Shown here: one piece after another, positions 8,480-17,785 of the stretch
Position numbering within the stretch: the stretch's first letter is position 1
How the letters are laid out: each line of letters starts with the position of its first letter
Assembly: GCF_026393345.1 (NCBI RefSeq)
Contig: NZ_JAPLAI010000030.1
Span: forward strand, 35,598-99,597
Direction of reading: 5' to 3'
DNA from: Microbacterium sp.
GTDB lineage: Bacteria; Actinomycetota; Actinomycetes; Actinomycetales; Microbacteriaceae
DNA length: 64,000 nucleotides
The notes under the pieces: generated by a model
What the model was told of the DNA's origin: nothing
The model's input: only the letters and a program-made list of their open reading frames with translations
Database searches by the model: none
Translations under genes and position numbers: made by a program

Positions 8480-9292
8480 TCAGATGCAGAGCGGATCCCC
8501 GAGGTCGATCCGCTTGCCGTCGACGGTGAAGCTGCCGTCGGCGCAGAGGAGGGTGTCCGCAGACGGTCGTACCAGAAGCGTCGTGTACGCACCCTGCACA
8601 TCGTGCTCCGTCGCCTCCTGGCGGTCGGGGCCGTCAGGACTTGTTTGAGGGTAGATCGCGATCGAGACAGTGTTTCCTTGATAGAGCCCGTCGTATCGCG
8701 TGATCCGACCCCACCCGGCCTGGCATTTATCCGACCAGACGATCTCGAGCAGGGAGTTGTCGGCACGAGTGTCGCCGGTCGCGACGCGCGCGTCGTCCAC
8801 ACACGCCGTTTGCGCGGGGTCCTCACCTGTCGTGACAACGATCTGCGCTCCCGCGGAGGCGGTGGCCTGCGCGGGGATCATCGCTGGGACCACAAGCAGG
8901 ACGACGACGATGCTGGCAAGGATCCCCGCAACGAACGAGCCGGCGGCGATCCACGTGACCCCTCGCCGGGACACTCCGGACGACCTCGGCATCGTGGGAG
9001 TGGACGCGGTCGCGGCGAGGACGGATTCGTTGCGCAGCGCCTTCACGAGCGCGCTGCGGCGATTGAGCCAGGGCACCGGGTCGGAGTCACATGCGCTCGC
9101 GAGGCTGGTGACCGTGCGTTCGGACGGCACCTGCTTCCCGGCGAAAGCGTCGGAGAGGACTGTCCGGGAGATGCCGGTCTCGCGCTGCAATCGCTCCAGT
9201 GTCGGGCTGCCTGCATCCAGGCGCAGCCGTCGCAGGTCGGCCGCGAAGGCTGTCACAGAGTCCGTCTCATGGTGCTCGGAGGGTGAAGACAT
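8480..9292 (-). CDS. XRE-type HTH membrane protein with DUF2690 domain
   Basis: The chosen ATG at 9292 has a strong GGGGGA ribosome site; an upstream ATG at 9331 is open but poorly placed. The 270-residue protein has an N-terminal Cro/C1-like helix-turn-helix (about residues 12-70: ERLQRETGISRTVLSDAFAG). A single membrane helix follows near 110-135, then a DUF2690-like extracellular domain with paired Cys (ACVDDARVATGD, VWSDKCQAGWGRI, PLCI). Proteins of this build are known mainly from streptomycetes and are membrane-tethered putative regulators. It is divergent from the giant Ig/Fn3 gene and shares its intergenic region, so it could sense the cell surface and influence that locus. That link is inference. 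Confidence 0.75.
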   Translation of the reverse strand: MSSPSEHHETDSVTAFAADLRRLRLDAGSPTLERLQRETGISRTVLSDAFAGKQVPSERTVTSLASACDSDPVPWLNRRSALVKALRNESVLAATASTPTMPRSSGVSRRGVTWIAAGSFVAGILASIVVVLLVVPAMIPAQATASAGAQIVVTTGEDPAQTACVDDARVATGDTRADNSLLEIVWSDKCQAGWGRITRYDGLYQGNTVSIAIYPQTSPDGPDRQEATEHDVQGAYTTLLVRPSADTLLCADGSFTVDGKRIDLGDPLCI

Positions 9293-9472
9293 CGGTCCCC
9301 CAGGTAAGGATGTCGCAGTCGTGCTTGGCACTAGTTATAGCAGTGACACGTGGACCTCCGGTGCGTCCGCCGGACGTGAGAGCGCAGGATCCGGCTTTTC
9401 CGGTTTTTCCGGATCGAACGATTTCGACGCCGGCTGGGCCGAGCCGACTGCTTCACTCTCCCTCGCTGGGGC

Positions 9473-9490
9473 ATGGGGAATATTCCCCAT
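9473..9490. promoter_or_regulatory. perfect 18-bp palindrome (site 1 of 3)
   Basis: ATGGGGAATATTCCCCAT is a perfect inverted repeat of the form TGGGGA-N4-TCCCCA. It lies 76 bp before the GTG of the giant surface protein gene. Related sites occur at 28947-28964 and 36773-36790, each upstream of another unit of the same locus, so it is a candidate operator. A second, weaker inverted repeat (GTGGGT...ACCCAC, 9507-9527) lies between it and the gene. Confidence 0.65.
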
Positions 9491-9565
9491 ACGACCGCGG
9501 CGAGGAGTGGGTTCTACTTAGACCCACAACGGCGGGGGGACTGCCGTCTTCTTAGGGGAACAGAC

Positions 9566-12500
9566 GTGCCAAACGTGTTCGGCCTGCTGTTGAGGCATCG
9601 CGCCGCCGTGGCGTCAGGGGCGACGCTCACTGCGGCCGCGGTGACGATCTCGACGCTCGCCGTGCTCTACCAGGGCATTCCCACCGCCGACGTCGAACTC
9701 GATGACGGCGGCGTCTGGGTGACGAAGAGCACTGACCTGCTGGTCGGTCATCTCAACTATCCCTCACGGCTGCTGGATGGCGCGGCGCGAGCCCGGGCCG
9801 GACAGTTCGATGTCCTTCAGGACGGTCCGACGGTCCTCGTGCACGACGAGACGAACGCCACCGTATCGGTCATCGACCCCGCTCTGGTCGAATTCGGCGA
9901 TGCCGCACCCGTGCCTGCAGGGGCGTCGGTCGCCCTTGGCGGCACCACGGTGGCTGTCCGATCGGGATCGTTTCTTCATGTCCTCAGCGCCGATTCGTTG
10001 AGCGGTGCCGCATTCGAGGAGGATGCGGCCACCGCCGATGTCGGCGCTGGCGCAGGCGTTGCCGTGTCGCGGGACGGATCGCGCGTCTTCGCTGCGGGCG
10101 CGGATGCGATCACGATCGCGACGGTCACAGGCGCCGTGGCACAGGTATCTTCTTCCGTCGCGCTCGCCGATGTGCCGACCGGAGCCGAGCTCGCGGTCAC
10201 TGCGGTCGATGAGGGCGGAATCGCTTTCGATGCGGAAACCGGTGTCCTCTACCTGTCGGATGGCACCCCGGTGGCGGTTCCGGACGGCGCCGGCGGGGTG
10301 CTGCAACAGTCCGGCGCAGATCAGGATGCGGTCTATCTCTCGACGCCGACCGCGCTCGTGCGGCAACCGCTCGATGGCGGACCACTCGAGGTCGTCGCGA
10401 CCGTCGACGAGGGCACCCCCGCCGCGCCGGTCTGGCTGAACGGCTGCGTTTACGCGGTATGGAGTGGTTCGGGCGCGTATGTTCGCGACTGCCTCGGAGA
10501 CGCGGAGCCGACGACGAAGACGATCGAGGTCTCGTCCTCATCGACACTCGTGCTCCGGGCCAACCGCCGCGTCGTTGTCGTCAACGACGTGAACGCCGGA
10601 TCGGTGTGGATCGTCGACCAGGATGTCGAGAAGGTCGACAACTGGAACGACGTCACGCCGCCAGCCGATGACGACTCCGAGCAGGACGAGAGCGAGGAGG
10701 AGGAGCCGCAGTACGAGCTCCCCGAACGTTCCGCACAGAACAATCCGCCGACTGCGGTCGACGATGAGTACGGCGTGCGGGCCGGTCGCAGCGTGGTGTT
10801 GCCCGTCACCGAGAACGACAGCGATCCGGACGGCGATCTGCTGTCTGCCACCCCCGCGGGAGGACCGCCGACCGGATACACGGTCGCGCCGGTGCTCGGC
10901 GGTTCGGCGCTCCAGGTGGCCGTGCCCGCGAATGCTTCCGGCACGACGAGCTTCACCTACCAGGTCGATGACGGTCGGGGAGGCACGGACGAAGCATCCG
11001 TCTCGCTCCCCGTGCACGATTCGAGCGTGAACGCTGCGCCGGAGCAGCGCCGTGTGAACACCGTGCAGGTCGAGGAAGGATCTTCGCTCTCCTATGGTGC
11101 GCTGGACGGCTGGGTGGACCCGGACGGCGACGACTTCTACCTCAAGCAGGCCACCGTCCCGACCGACGACACCATCACGTATCGCAGCAACGGCGTGGTC
11201 GAGTTCTCGGCGGCGAGCGGCTCGGTCGGCCTCATCGAGGTGGTGCTGACCGTGTCCGACGGGCGGGATGAGTCGCAGGGCGTGCTGCGGGTGAACGTTC
11301 GTCCCACCGGCTCGCTCGACCCGGTCGCGAACGCCGATCGGGTCACAGCCGTGCCCGGCGTCCCCGTGACGGTCTCCCCCCTCGCCAACGACCTCAGCCC
11401 CAGCGGCGAGCCGCTCTGGCTCTCGAAGCTCGACCCGGTGCCCGGTGTGACGATCACGCCCGATTACGCTGCCGGAACGTTCGAGTTCGCCGCTGATGCT
11501 GCCGGCACGTACTACGTGCAATACCTCGTCACTGCCGGGCCCCGTTCCGGCATCGGCCTGGTGCGCATCGACGTGCTCGCCGGCGACGCCGGCGCGCAGC
11601 CGCCGGTGGCGGTGCGTGACCTCGCGCTCCTGCCCACCGGGCGCGACGTCTTGGTCGACGTGCTCGCGAACGACTCCGACCCGGCAGGCGGAATTCTCGT
11701 CGTGCAGTCGGCGAAGGCGGCGGCGGGCGCCGGAGTATCGGTGGAGGTGCTCAACCACAGCGTGCTGCGGGTGACCGACCTCGCTGGGCTGTCGTCGACC
11801 ATCGCGATCCAGTACACGGTGTCGAATGGCACGCAGAGCGCGACCGGCGAGGTGACCGTCCTTCCCGTCGCTCTGCCCGAGAAGCTGCGGCCGCCGGTGG
11901 CGGTCGCGGACAGCGCCGTCGTCCGCGCGGGGGATATCGTCACCATCCCGGTGCTGAAGAACGACTACCACCCCGACGGCGACACCATGGTCCTCTCGCC
12001 AGAACTCGTGGAGACGGATGCGGCAGACCCCGCAGCGATGTTCATTGCCGGCGAGTCGGTACGGTTCCAGGCGGGGAAGACCGCGGGCACCGTGCATGCG
12101 ACGTATCAGATCGAGGATTCGCAGCAGAACCGCACGGCCGGTTACGTCACCATCCAGGTGCTCCCCGCCGACGAAGGGACGAACTCGCCCCCTCGCCCGA
12201 AGCCCGTGACCGCCCGTGCGGTGGCCGGCACGGTCGAGCGCATCGCGATCCCGCTGGACGGGATCGACAGCGACGGCGACTCCGTCGAACTGGTGGGGGT
12301 CTCCTCCAACCCGGCAATGGGTCGGGTCACTGTCGGCGACAGCTGGCTGAACTATGACGCTTACCCCACGGCGGCTGGGCGCGACACCTTCACATACACG
12401 GTGCGGGACCGACTCGGGGCCACCGCCGAGAGCACCGTGACGGTCGGTGTTGCCGCGCCCGGTTACGAGAACCAGGCGCCGTACGCGGCGAAGGATGTCG

Positions 12501-15500
12501 TCACGGTGCGCCCGGGCCGCGCGGTGACCGTTGCCGTCACGGCGAACGATTCCGACCCAGACGGTGACAGCCTCGCGCTCAGTGGTGATCTGGTCGTGCC
12601 TTCCGGGGTCAAGGCCTCCGTCGCGGGCGGTCGTGTCCTGGTCACCGCGCCGGGCACGACGGGCGACTACACCATCACGTACACCATCACCGATGACTAC
12701 GGTGCGTCGGCGCAGGGCGTCCTGCTGCTTACCGTGGACGCCGACGCGGCTCTGCGCGCGCCGATCGCCCGGGACGACCGGGCCTCCATCGCCGACATCG
12801 GCGACGGGCTGTCGGTGTCGGTGTCGGTGCTCGACAACGACGAGGACCCGGACGGCACCGTGTCCGCGCTCGAAGTGACGGTGGCGTCGGATGCGGCCTC
12901 CGTCGCGCGCGACGGTACCGTCAGTGTGCCGCTCGACGATGCCGCGCAGATCCTCCGGTACGCGGTTACGGACGAGGACGGCAACGTCGGTCAGGCGTTC
13001 ATCTTCGTTCCGGGGACAGGCACGCTCGTGCCCACGCTGCTGAGCACAAAGCCGATCGTCGTGGACAGCGGGGAATCGGTCAGCATTCCGCTCTCCGACC
13101 ATGTCCGGGTGCGGGAAGGGCGGACGCCGCGGATCGCCACCGCCGATTCCATCCGCACCTCTCACTCGGACGGGTCGGCGCCGATCGTCGACGAGACGAC
13201 GCTGCAGTACACATCGGCGGCGGGCTACTTCGGAGCCGACACGGTCGGGGTGCTCGTCACCGACGGTACCGGTCCGGATGATCCCGAGGGTCTCTCCGCC
13301 TATGTCGCCATCCCGATCACCGTGCGACCGGCCGAGAACCAGTCGCCGACCCTGCGGAACGCCGCAGTGACCGTCGCGCCGGGTGAAGAAGCCGCGACGC
13401 TGAATCTCACGAAGCTCGCCTTCGACCCCGACGAGGGTGATCAGCAGAAGCTGACCTTCTCGATCTCGGGTGCCGTTCCGGAGGGCTTCGCCGCATCCAC
13501 CTCGGGGGGCACGCTCACGGTCTCCGCGGACGCTGACGCCCGGGCGGGGGCGACCGGACAACTCGTCGTGGAAGTGAGCGACGGCACCACGGCGCCGGGC
13601 AAGGGAACCGTCACCCTCACGACGGTGACGAGCCAGCGACCCTTCCCGGTCGCGAACGACGATGTCGTCGCACCGGCCGATCAAGGCAAGACGCAGTCCG
13701 TCGATGTTCTCGCCAACGACTACAACCCGTTCACCGACCGAGGTCCGCTCACCATCATCAGCGCGCGCGTGGACGGTGGCCGAGGCGAGGCCGAGGTTCA
13801 GGGCGACCGAGTGTCGGTGACGCCCGCTGCCGACTTCGTCGGGACCATGATCGTCACGTACCGGATCGCCGATGCCACGAAGGCCGCGGACCGCCAGGTG
13901 GAGGGCCGGATCCTGCTCACGGTGCAGGGCAAGCCGGACGCGCCCGGCACCCCCACGGTGACCTCGATCCAGGATCGCACCGTCGTGCTCTCCTGGGCCG
14001 CGCCCGCCAACAACGGTGCCGCGATCACCGAGTATCGCGTGGCCGCACCGCAGGGCTACAGCAAGACCTGCGCGTCGACGACGTGCACGCTGGATGGCCT
14101 GACGAACAACGTGGATTACACGTTCACGGTGCGTGCCGTGAATGTGGTCGGCGAGTCGCAGCCCTCGCCCGCATCGGCTCCGGCCCGGCCAGACGCGCGT
14201 CCCGACACCCCGTCAGCACCGACCACCGTGTTCGGCGACAAGAGCATCACGGTGAACTGGGTGACGCCGAATTCGAACGGCTCCCCGGTGCTGGGCTACA
14301 ACCTCGAGATCGCACCGGCCCCAGCGAGCGGCTCGCTGCAGAAGACCGCCGTCACCGGCAACTCGTTGGTGTGGAGCGGACTGGAGAACGGGGTCGCGTA
14401 CCAGGTGCGGGTGCAGGCCATCAACCGCGCCCCCGACCCGTCGGAGTGGAGTTCGTACTCGGCGACGGTCGTGCCCGCCGGGGTCCCGGATGCGCCGAGT
14501 ACGCCCACCACGACGGCGGCGACGCCGGTCGGGGCGCAGGCGCAGATCGCAGTCAGCTGGGCGCCACCCGCGAACGTGAACGGTGATGTGGTGGCGGATT
14601 ACACGCTGAACGTGAAGCGTGGCGGGTCGACCCTCAAGACCATCGTCACCACCGCGACGAGCCAGAACGTCGTGGTCGATGCCAACGAGACGGACTACAC
14701 CTTCTCGGTAACGGCGCGGAACAAGGCGGGCAGCTCCGCCCCGAGCGCGGATTCCGCGCCCCGCCGCGCGGCCGTCGCGCCCGGTGCGCCGACGAATGTG
14801 ACGGCTGTCCCCGGCGACACCAGCGTGACCGTGACGTTCACGCCGGGTGCCGGCAATGGCAACCGTGCCGCCGACATCACCTACCGGTACCGGGTCGACC
14901 AGTCCGGGGCGCAAGGCGTGGCCTCCCCGGGCGGCACGGTCATCGGCGGGCTCGCGAACGGTTCTTCGTACTCGGTCACGGTGTGGGCGGAGTCTTCGGT
15001 CGAGGGGGTCGCGAAGAGCGGGGAGGCCTCGTCTGCCGCGGTCGTCCCCTTCGGCAAGCCGATCATCTCGTTCCAGGCGGTGAACCGGAAGGATAACGCA
15101 GTCGAGTTCGTCTGGAACGTGAACCCCAATGGGCGCCCGATCACCTCGACCAACGCCCCGGCTGGTGGCGAGGGAACGCTGTCGTGGACCGCGACGGGTC
15201 TCCAGCCCAGCCAGAGCTACACGCTGAACCTCAGCTACACGAACGAGGCGGGGACCTCTGTGGATTCCCGGACCGGGCAGGCGAACGATCCGCCGGCCCC
15301 AACGCAGTGGAGCGTGAAAGTGGATGCCGCGGATTCATGTCTCGAGGACTCCGATAACGGAGCAAGCCACTTCAACGGCTCTACATGCACCTCAACGTGG
15401 GCGCCGAAGAACTCGACTCAGACGGCTACGTGCTGGGCCCAGTGGTCGCACAAAAGCACCAACGGTGACTACCGATGGTTCCGCCTCACCAACAACTGGT

Positions 15501-15559
15501 ACCTCTCCGTGTACACCACTGTCGGCGAAGCGATCCCGGCAGGCATGCCGCCGTGTTAG
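9566..15559 (+). CDS. giant anchored surface protein with Ig-like and fibronectin III repeats
   Basis: The GTG at 9566 is preceded by AGGGGAA at good spacing and gives 1,997 residues; an ATG at 9473 also opens the frame but lies in the palindrome. One membrane helix at about 12-35 anchors the protein with a long extracytoplasmic part. Residues about 40-360 look like a beta-propeller-type domain. An acidic linker (DSEQDESEEEEPQ) follows. Then come about eleven Ig/cadherin-like repeats marked by ND-x-DPDG steps (VTANDSDPDGDSLA, VLDNDEDPDGTVSA). Next are about five fibronectin III domains from near residue 1455 (VVLSWAAPANNGAAITEY). The end is a unique Cys- and Trp-rich domain of about 85 residues. 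It heads the MoxR-DUF58-kinase-EssC run. A structural, adhesin-like or receptor role at the cell surface is inferred. Confidence 0.85.
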   Translation: MPNVFGLLLRHRAAVASGATLTAAAVTISTLAVLYQGIPTADVELDDGGVWVTKSTDLLVGHLNYPSRLLDGAARARAGQFDVLQDGPTVLVHDETNATVSVIDPALVEFGDAAPVPAGASVALGGTTVAVRSGSFLHVLSADSLSGAAFEEDAATADVGAGAGVAVSRDGSRVFAAGADAITIATVTGAVAQVSSSVALADVPTGAELAVTAVDEGGIAFDAETGVLYLSDGTPVAVPDGAGGVLQQSGADQDAVYLSTPTALVRQPLDGGPLEVVATVDEGTPAAPVWLNGCVYAVWSGSGAYVRDCLGDAEPTTKTIEVSSSSTLVLRANRRVVVVNDVNAGSVWIVDQDVEKVDNWNDVTPPADDDSEQDESEEEEPQYELPERSAQNNPPTAVDDEYGVRAGRSVVLPVTENDSDPDGDLLSATPAGGPPTGYTVAPVLGGSALQVAVPANASGTTSFTYQVDDGRGGTDEASVSLPVHDSSVNAAPEQRRVNTVQVEEGSSLSYGALDGWVDPDGDDFYLKQATVPTDDTITYRSNGVVEFSAASGSVGLIEVVLTVSDGRDESQGVLRVNVRPTGSLDPVANADRVTAVPGVPVTVSPLANDLSPSGEPLWLSKLDPVPGVTITPDYAAGTFEFAADAAGTYYVQYLVTAGPRSGIGLVRIDVLAGDAGAQPPVAVRDLALLPTGRDVLVDVLANDSDPAGGILVVQSAKAAAGAGVSVEVLNHSVLRVTDLAGLSSTIAIQYTVSNGTQSATGEVTVLPVALPEKLRPPVAVADSAVVRAGDIVTIPVLKNDYHPDGDTMVLSPELVETDAADPAAMFIAGESVRFQAGKTAGTVHATYQIEDSQQNRTAGYVTIQVLPADEGTNSPPRPKPVTARAVAGTVERIAIPLDGIDSDGDSVELVGVSSNPAMGRVTVGDSWLNYDAYPTAAGRDTFTYTVRDRLGATAESTVTVGVAAPGYENQAPYAAKDVVTVRPGRAVTVAVTANDSDPDGDSLALSGDLVVPSGVKASVAGGRVLVTAPGTTGDYTITYTITDDYGASAQGVLLLTVDADAALRAPIARDDRASIADIGDGLSVSVSVLDNDEDPDGTVSALEVTVASDAASVARDGTVSVPLDDAAQILRYAVTDEDGNVGQAFIFVPGTGTLVPTLLSTKPIVVDSGESVSIPLSDHVRVREGRTPRIATADSIRTSHSDGSAPIVDETTLQYTSAAGYFGADTVGVLVTDGTGPDDPEGLSAYVAIPITVRPAENQSPTLRNAAVTVAPGEEAATLNLTKLAFDPDEGDQQKLTFSISGAVPEGFAASTSGGTLTVSADADARAGATGQLVVEVSDGTTAPGKGTVTLTTVTSQRPFPVANDDVVAPADQGKTQSVDVLANDYNPFTDRGPLTIISARVDGGRGEAEVQGDRVSVTPAADFVGTMIVTYRIADATKAADRQVEGRILLTVQGKPDAPGTPTVTSIQDRTVVLSWAAPANNGAAITEYRVAAPQGYSKTCASTTCTLDGLTNNVDYTFTVRAVNVVGESQPSPASAPARPDARPDTPSAPTTVFGDKSITVNWVTPNSNGSPVLGYNLEIAPAPASGSLQKTAVTGNSLVWSGLENGVAYQVRVQAINRAPDPSEWSSYSATVVPAGVPDAPSTPTTTAATPVGAQAQIAVSWAPPANVNGDVVADYTLNVKRGGSTLKTIVTTATSQNVVVDANETDYTFSVTARNKAGSSAPSADSAPRRAAVAPGAPTNVTAVPGDTSVTVTFTPGAGNGNRAADITYRYRVDQSGAQGVASPGGTVIGGLANGSSYSVTVWAESSVEGVAKSGEASSAAVVPFGKPIISFQAVNRKDNAVEFVWNVNPNGRPITSTNAPAGGEGTLSWTATGLQPSQSYTLNLSYTNEAGTSVDSRTGQANDPPAPTQWSVKVDAADSCLEDSDNGASHFNGSTCTSTWAPKNSTQTATCWAQWSHKSTNGDYRWFRLTNNWYLSVYTTVGEAIPAGMPPC

Positions 15560-15599
15560 TTGACAAGCCGGCGCACTTCTCTCAGAACAGGGCACTCAC

Positions 15600-16574
15600 A
15601 TGACACTCACGCAAGAACAGGCGACGTGGTTCGCCGAGACATTCCAACGACTGAGCGACAACGTCGGGCAGGCGGTGCTCGGCAAGCCGGCAGCCATCCG
15701 GCTCGTGCTCACGGCGCTGCTGGCCGAGGGACACGTCCTCCTCGAGGACGCGCCCGGCACGGGCAAGACGCAGCTCGCCAAGGCGCTCGCCGCCACGGTG
15801 CAGGGGACGAACAGCCGCATCCAGTTCACGCCCGACCTGCTTCCCTCCGACGTCACCGGTGTGACGATCTACGACCAGCAATCGCACAAGTTCAGCTTCC
15901 ATCGGGGGCCGATCTTCGCGTCGATCGTGCTGGCCGACGAGATAAACCGCGCCAGCCCGAAGACGCAGTCGGCGCTGCTCGAGGTCATGGAGGAGGGGCG
16001 CGTCACCGTCGACGGCGAGGCGCACGAGACCGGGCGCCCGTTCATGGTCATCGCCACGCAGAACCCGATCGAGCAGGCCGGCACCTATAAGTTGCCGGAG
16101 GCACAACTCGACCGATTTCTGATCAAGACCAGCATCGGCTACCCCGATCTCGCCGCAGCGGAACAGATCCTCAGCGGGGCGTCGACCCGCGACCGGTCGT
16201 CGATCCTGAAGCCGATCATCACCACGACGGCGGTCGCCGAGATCGCCGACGTCCTCACGCAGGTCCACGTGGACCCCGCCGTGCTGCGCTTCACGGCACA
16301 GCTCGCAGAAGAGACCCGAGCCGATCCGAACACGCGTCTCGGGGTGTCGGTGCGGGGGATGCTGGCGATGATCCGGACCGCCAAAGTGTGGGCTGCCGAG
16401 GAAGGGCGCACCTATGTCATCCCCGATGACATCAAGACGCTCGCTCAGCCTGTCTGGCAGCACCGGCTCGTGATGGATCCGGAGGCGGAGTTCGCGGGAG
16501 CGACGGCCGCATCCGTCATCGGGCGTGTGCTGGCGGATGTCGCCGCGCCGCAGTCGAGGAGCACGGCGGCATGA
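15600..16574 (+). CDS. MoxR-family AAA+ ATPase
   Basis: This 324-residue protein has the Walker A motif DAPGTGKT near residues 51-58, Walker B VLADEIN, sensor 1 IATQNPIEQAGTYKLPEAQL and the usual C-terminal lid. MoxR proteins are chaperone-like ATPases that act with VWA- or DUF58-domain partners to mature or insert client complexes. Here the DUF58 partner gene follows with an ATGA overlap, and a secreted VWA protein is encoded later in the locus. It lies 40 bp after the giant surface protein gene and is probably in the same transcript. Confidence 0.9.
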   Translation: MTLTQEQATWFAETFQRLSDNVGQAVLGKPAAIRLVLTALLAEGHVLLEDAPGTGKTQLAKALAATVQGTNSRIQFTPDLLPSDVTGVTIYDQQSHKFSFHRGPIFASIVLADEINRASPKTQSALLEVMEEGRVTVDGEAHETGRPFMVIATQNPIEQAGTYKLPEAQLDRFLIKTSIGYPDLAAAEQILSGASTRDRSSILKPIITTTAVAEIADVLTQVHVDPAVLRFTAQLAEETRADPNTRLGVSVRGMLAMIRTAKVWAAEEGRTYVIPDDIKTLAQPVWQHRLVMDPEAEFAGATAASVIGRVLADVAAPQSRSTAA

Positions 16575-17785
16575 TCCGACGGGCGGCCGGCCTCTGGTCC
16601 ACGCGTATCCTGCCGATCCTGCGACGGTCAGCCCGTCCGTTGCAGATCGGTTCGACGCTGGGCTGGATCGTCGCCGCCGCGGGCGTGGTCGCCGCGCTGC
16701 TCGCGTTCGTCTTCGGCTGGAATGAGATGCTCGCGATCTCGATCATCTGCCTCGTCGTGCTCGTCGCAGCCGTCCCCTTCGTGCTGCGGTCCGCCACCTA
16801 CCGCGTGACACTCGAGTTGGCCTCCGCGCGCGTACAGGTGGGCGAACCCGCGGTGGGCCGGCTGATCGTGCACAACGCGGCGACCCGTCGGGCCCCCGGA
16901 ACTCGGGTGCAGCTTCCCGTCGGTCACGCCCGCCCGGAGTTCCCCATCCCACGGCTCGCCCCCGGGGACGAGCACGACGAACTCTTCACCATTCCCACGC
17001 AGCGCCGCGCCGTCCTGACGCTCGGCCCGGTGACGTCGGTGCGCAGCGATCCGCTCGACCTGCTGCGCCGCCGAGTGACCTGGACGGAGCCGAGCGAACT
17101 CTTCGTTCATCCGCGAGTGCTGCCGCTCGACGGCGACACGACGGGCATCCTGCGCGACCTGGAAGGCCTCCCGACGCGCGACCTCGCCGACGACGACGTC
17201 TCGTTCCATGCGCTGCGTGAGTACGTGCCCGGAGACGACCTGCGCTACGTGCACTGGCGATCAACAGCGCGGGTCGGTTCGCTCATGATCCGCCAGTTCG
17301 AGCAGACCCGACGCTCGCATATGGTGATTGCGCTGTCGACCCGCTCCGACGAGTACGTCGGGGACGAGGAGTTCGAGCTCGCGGTGTCGATCGCGGGATC
17401 CATCGGGCTCTCGGCGTTGCGCAGCGGCAAGACGGTGACGTACCTGAGCCCTCGGCGGACACTGGCGCTGCGCTCGAGCAATCAGTTCCTCGACGCGCTC
17501 TCCGGGGTCGACACCGGCGATACCGACGAGGGCGTCGCGGGTCTCGGCCGCAGCGTTGGCGCGGCAGCGGTAGGCGCATCCGTGGTGATGTTCGTCACCG
17601 GGTCGGGCGCGCCAGCTCTCGATGTGCGTGCGGCGTCGCTGCGGATCCCGGTCGGCGCGCGAGCACTGTGCGTGCGTGCGGCCGTGGGTGAGCAGCTCGC
17701 GCGGCGGATGCTGGGAGACGTCGTCATGGTGAGCGTTCCAGAGCTCGATGCGCTGCGCGCGGCGATGCGGGCGGTCACCGCATGA
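16571..17785 (+). CDS. DUF58 membrane protein
   Basis: This 404-residue protein starts in an ATGA overlap with the MoxR gene. It has two membrane helices at about 30-75, then a beta-rich part. The DUF58 hallmark REYVPGDDLRYVHWRSTAR follows near residues 216-234, and a VWA-like C-terminal half after it. The MoxR-DUF58-transglutaminase triad is a widespread bacterial gene set linked to envelope biogenesis. The next gene starts in another ATGA overlap. The exact client is unknown; its position at the head of an EssC-containing operon suggests assembly of the secretion or surface complex. Confidence 0.88.
   Translation: MIRRAAGLWSTRILPILRRSARPLQIGSTLGWIVAAAGVVAALLAFVFGWNEMLAISIICLVVLVAAVPFVLRSATYRVTLELASARVQVGEPAVGRLIVHNAATRRAPGTRVQLPVGHARPEFPIPRLAPGDEHDELFTIPTQRRAVLTLGPVTSVRSDPLDLLRRRVTWTEPSELFVHPRVLPLDGDTTGILRDLEGLPTRDLADDDVSFHALREYVPGDDLRYVHWRSTARVGSLMIRQFEQTRRSHMVIALSTRSDEYVGDEEFELAVSIAGSIGLSALRSGKTVTYLSPRRTLALRSSNQFLDALSGVDTGDTDEGVAGLGRSVGAAAVGASVVMFVTGSGAPALDVRAASLRIPVGARALCVRAAVGEQLARRMLGDVVMVSVPELDALRAAMRAVTA

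Noticed and set aside
9473..9565. Upstream ATG start for the giant surface protein
   Set aside because: The ATG is part of the palindrome and has no ribosome site. The GTG at 9566 has AGGGGAA at proper spacing and starts close to the membrane helix.
10538..13684. A 1,048-codon open frame on the minus strand opposite the giant Ig/Fn3 gene
   Set aside because: It is an antisense shadow created by the high-GC codon pattern. Its product is Arg/His/Gly-rich with no domain, while the plus strand shows clear repeats.
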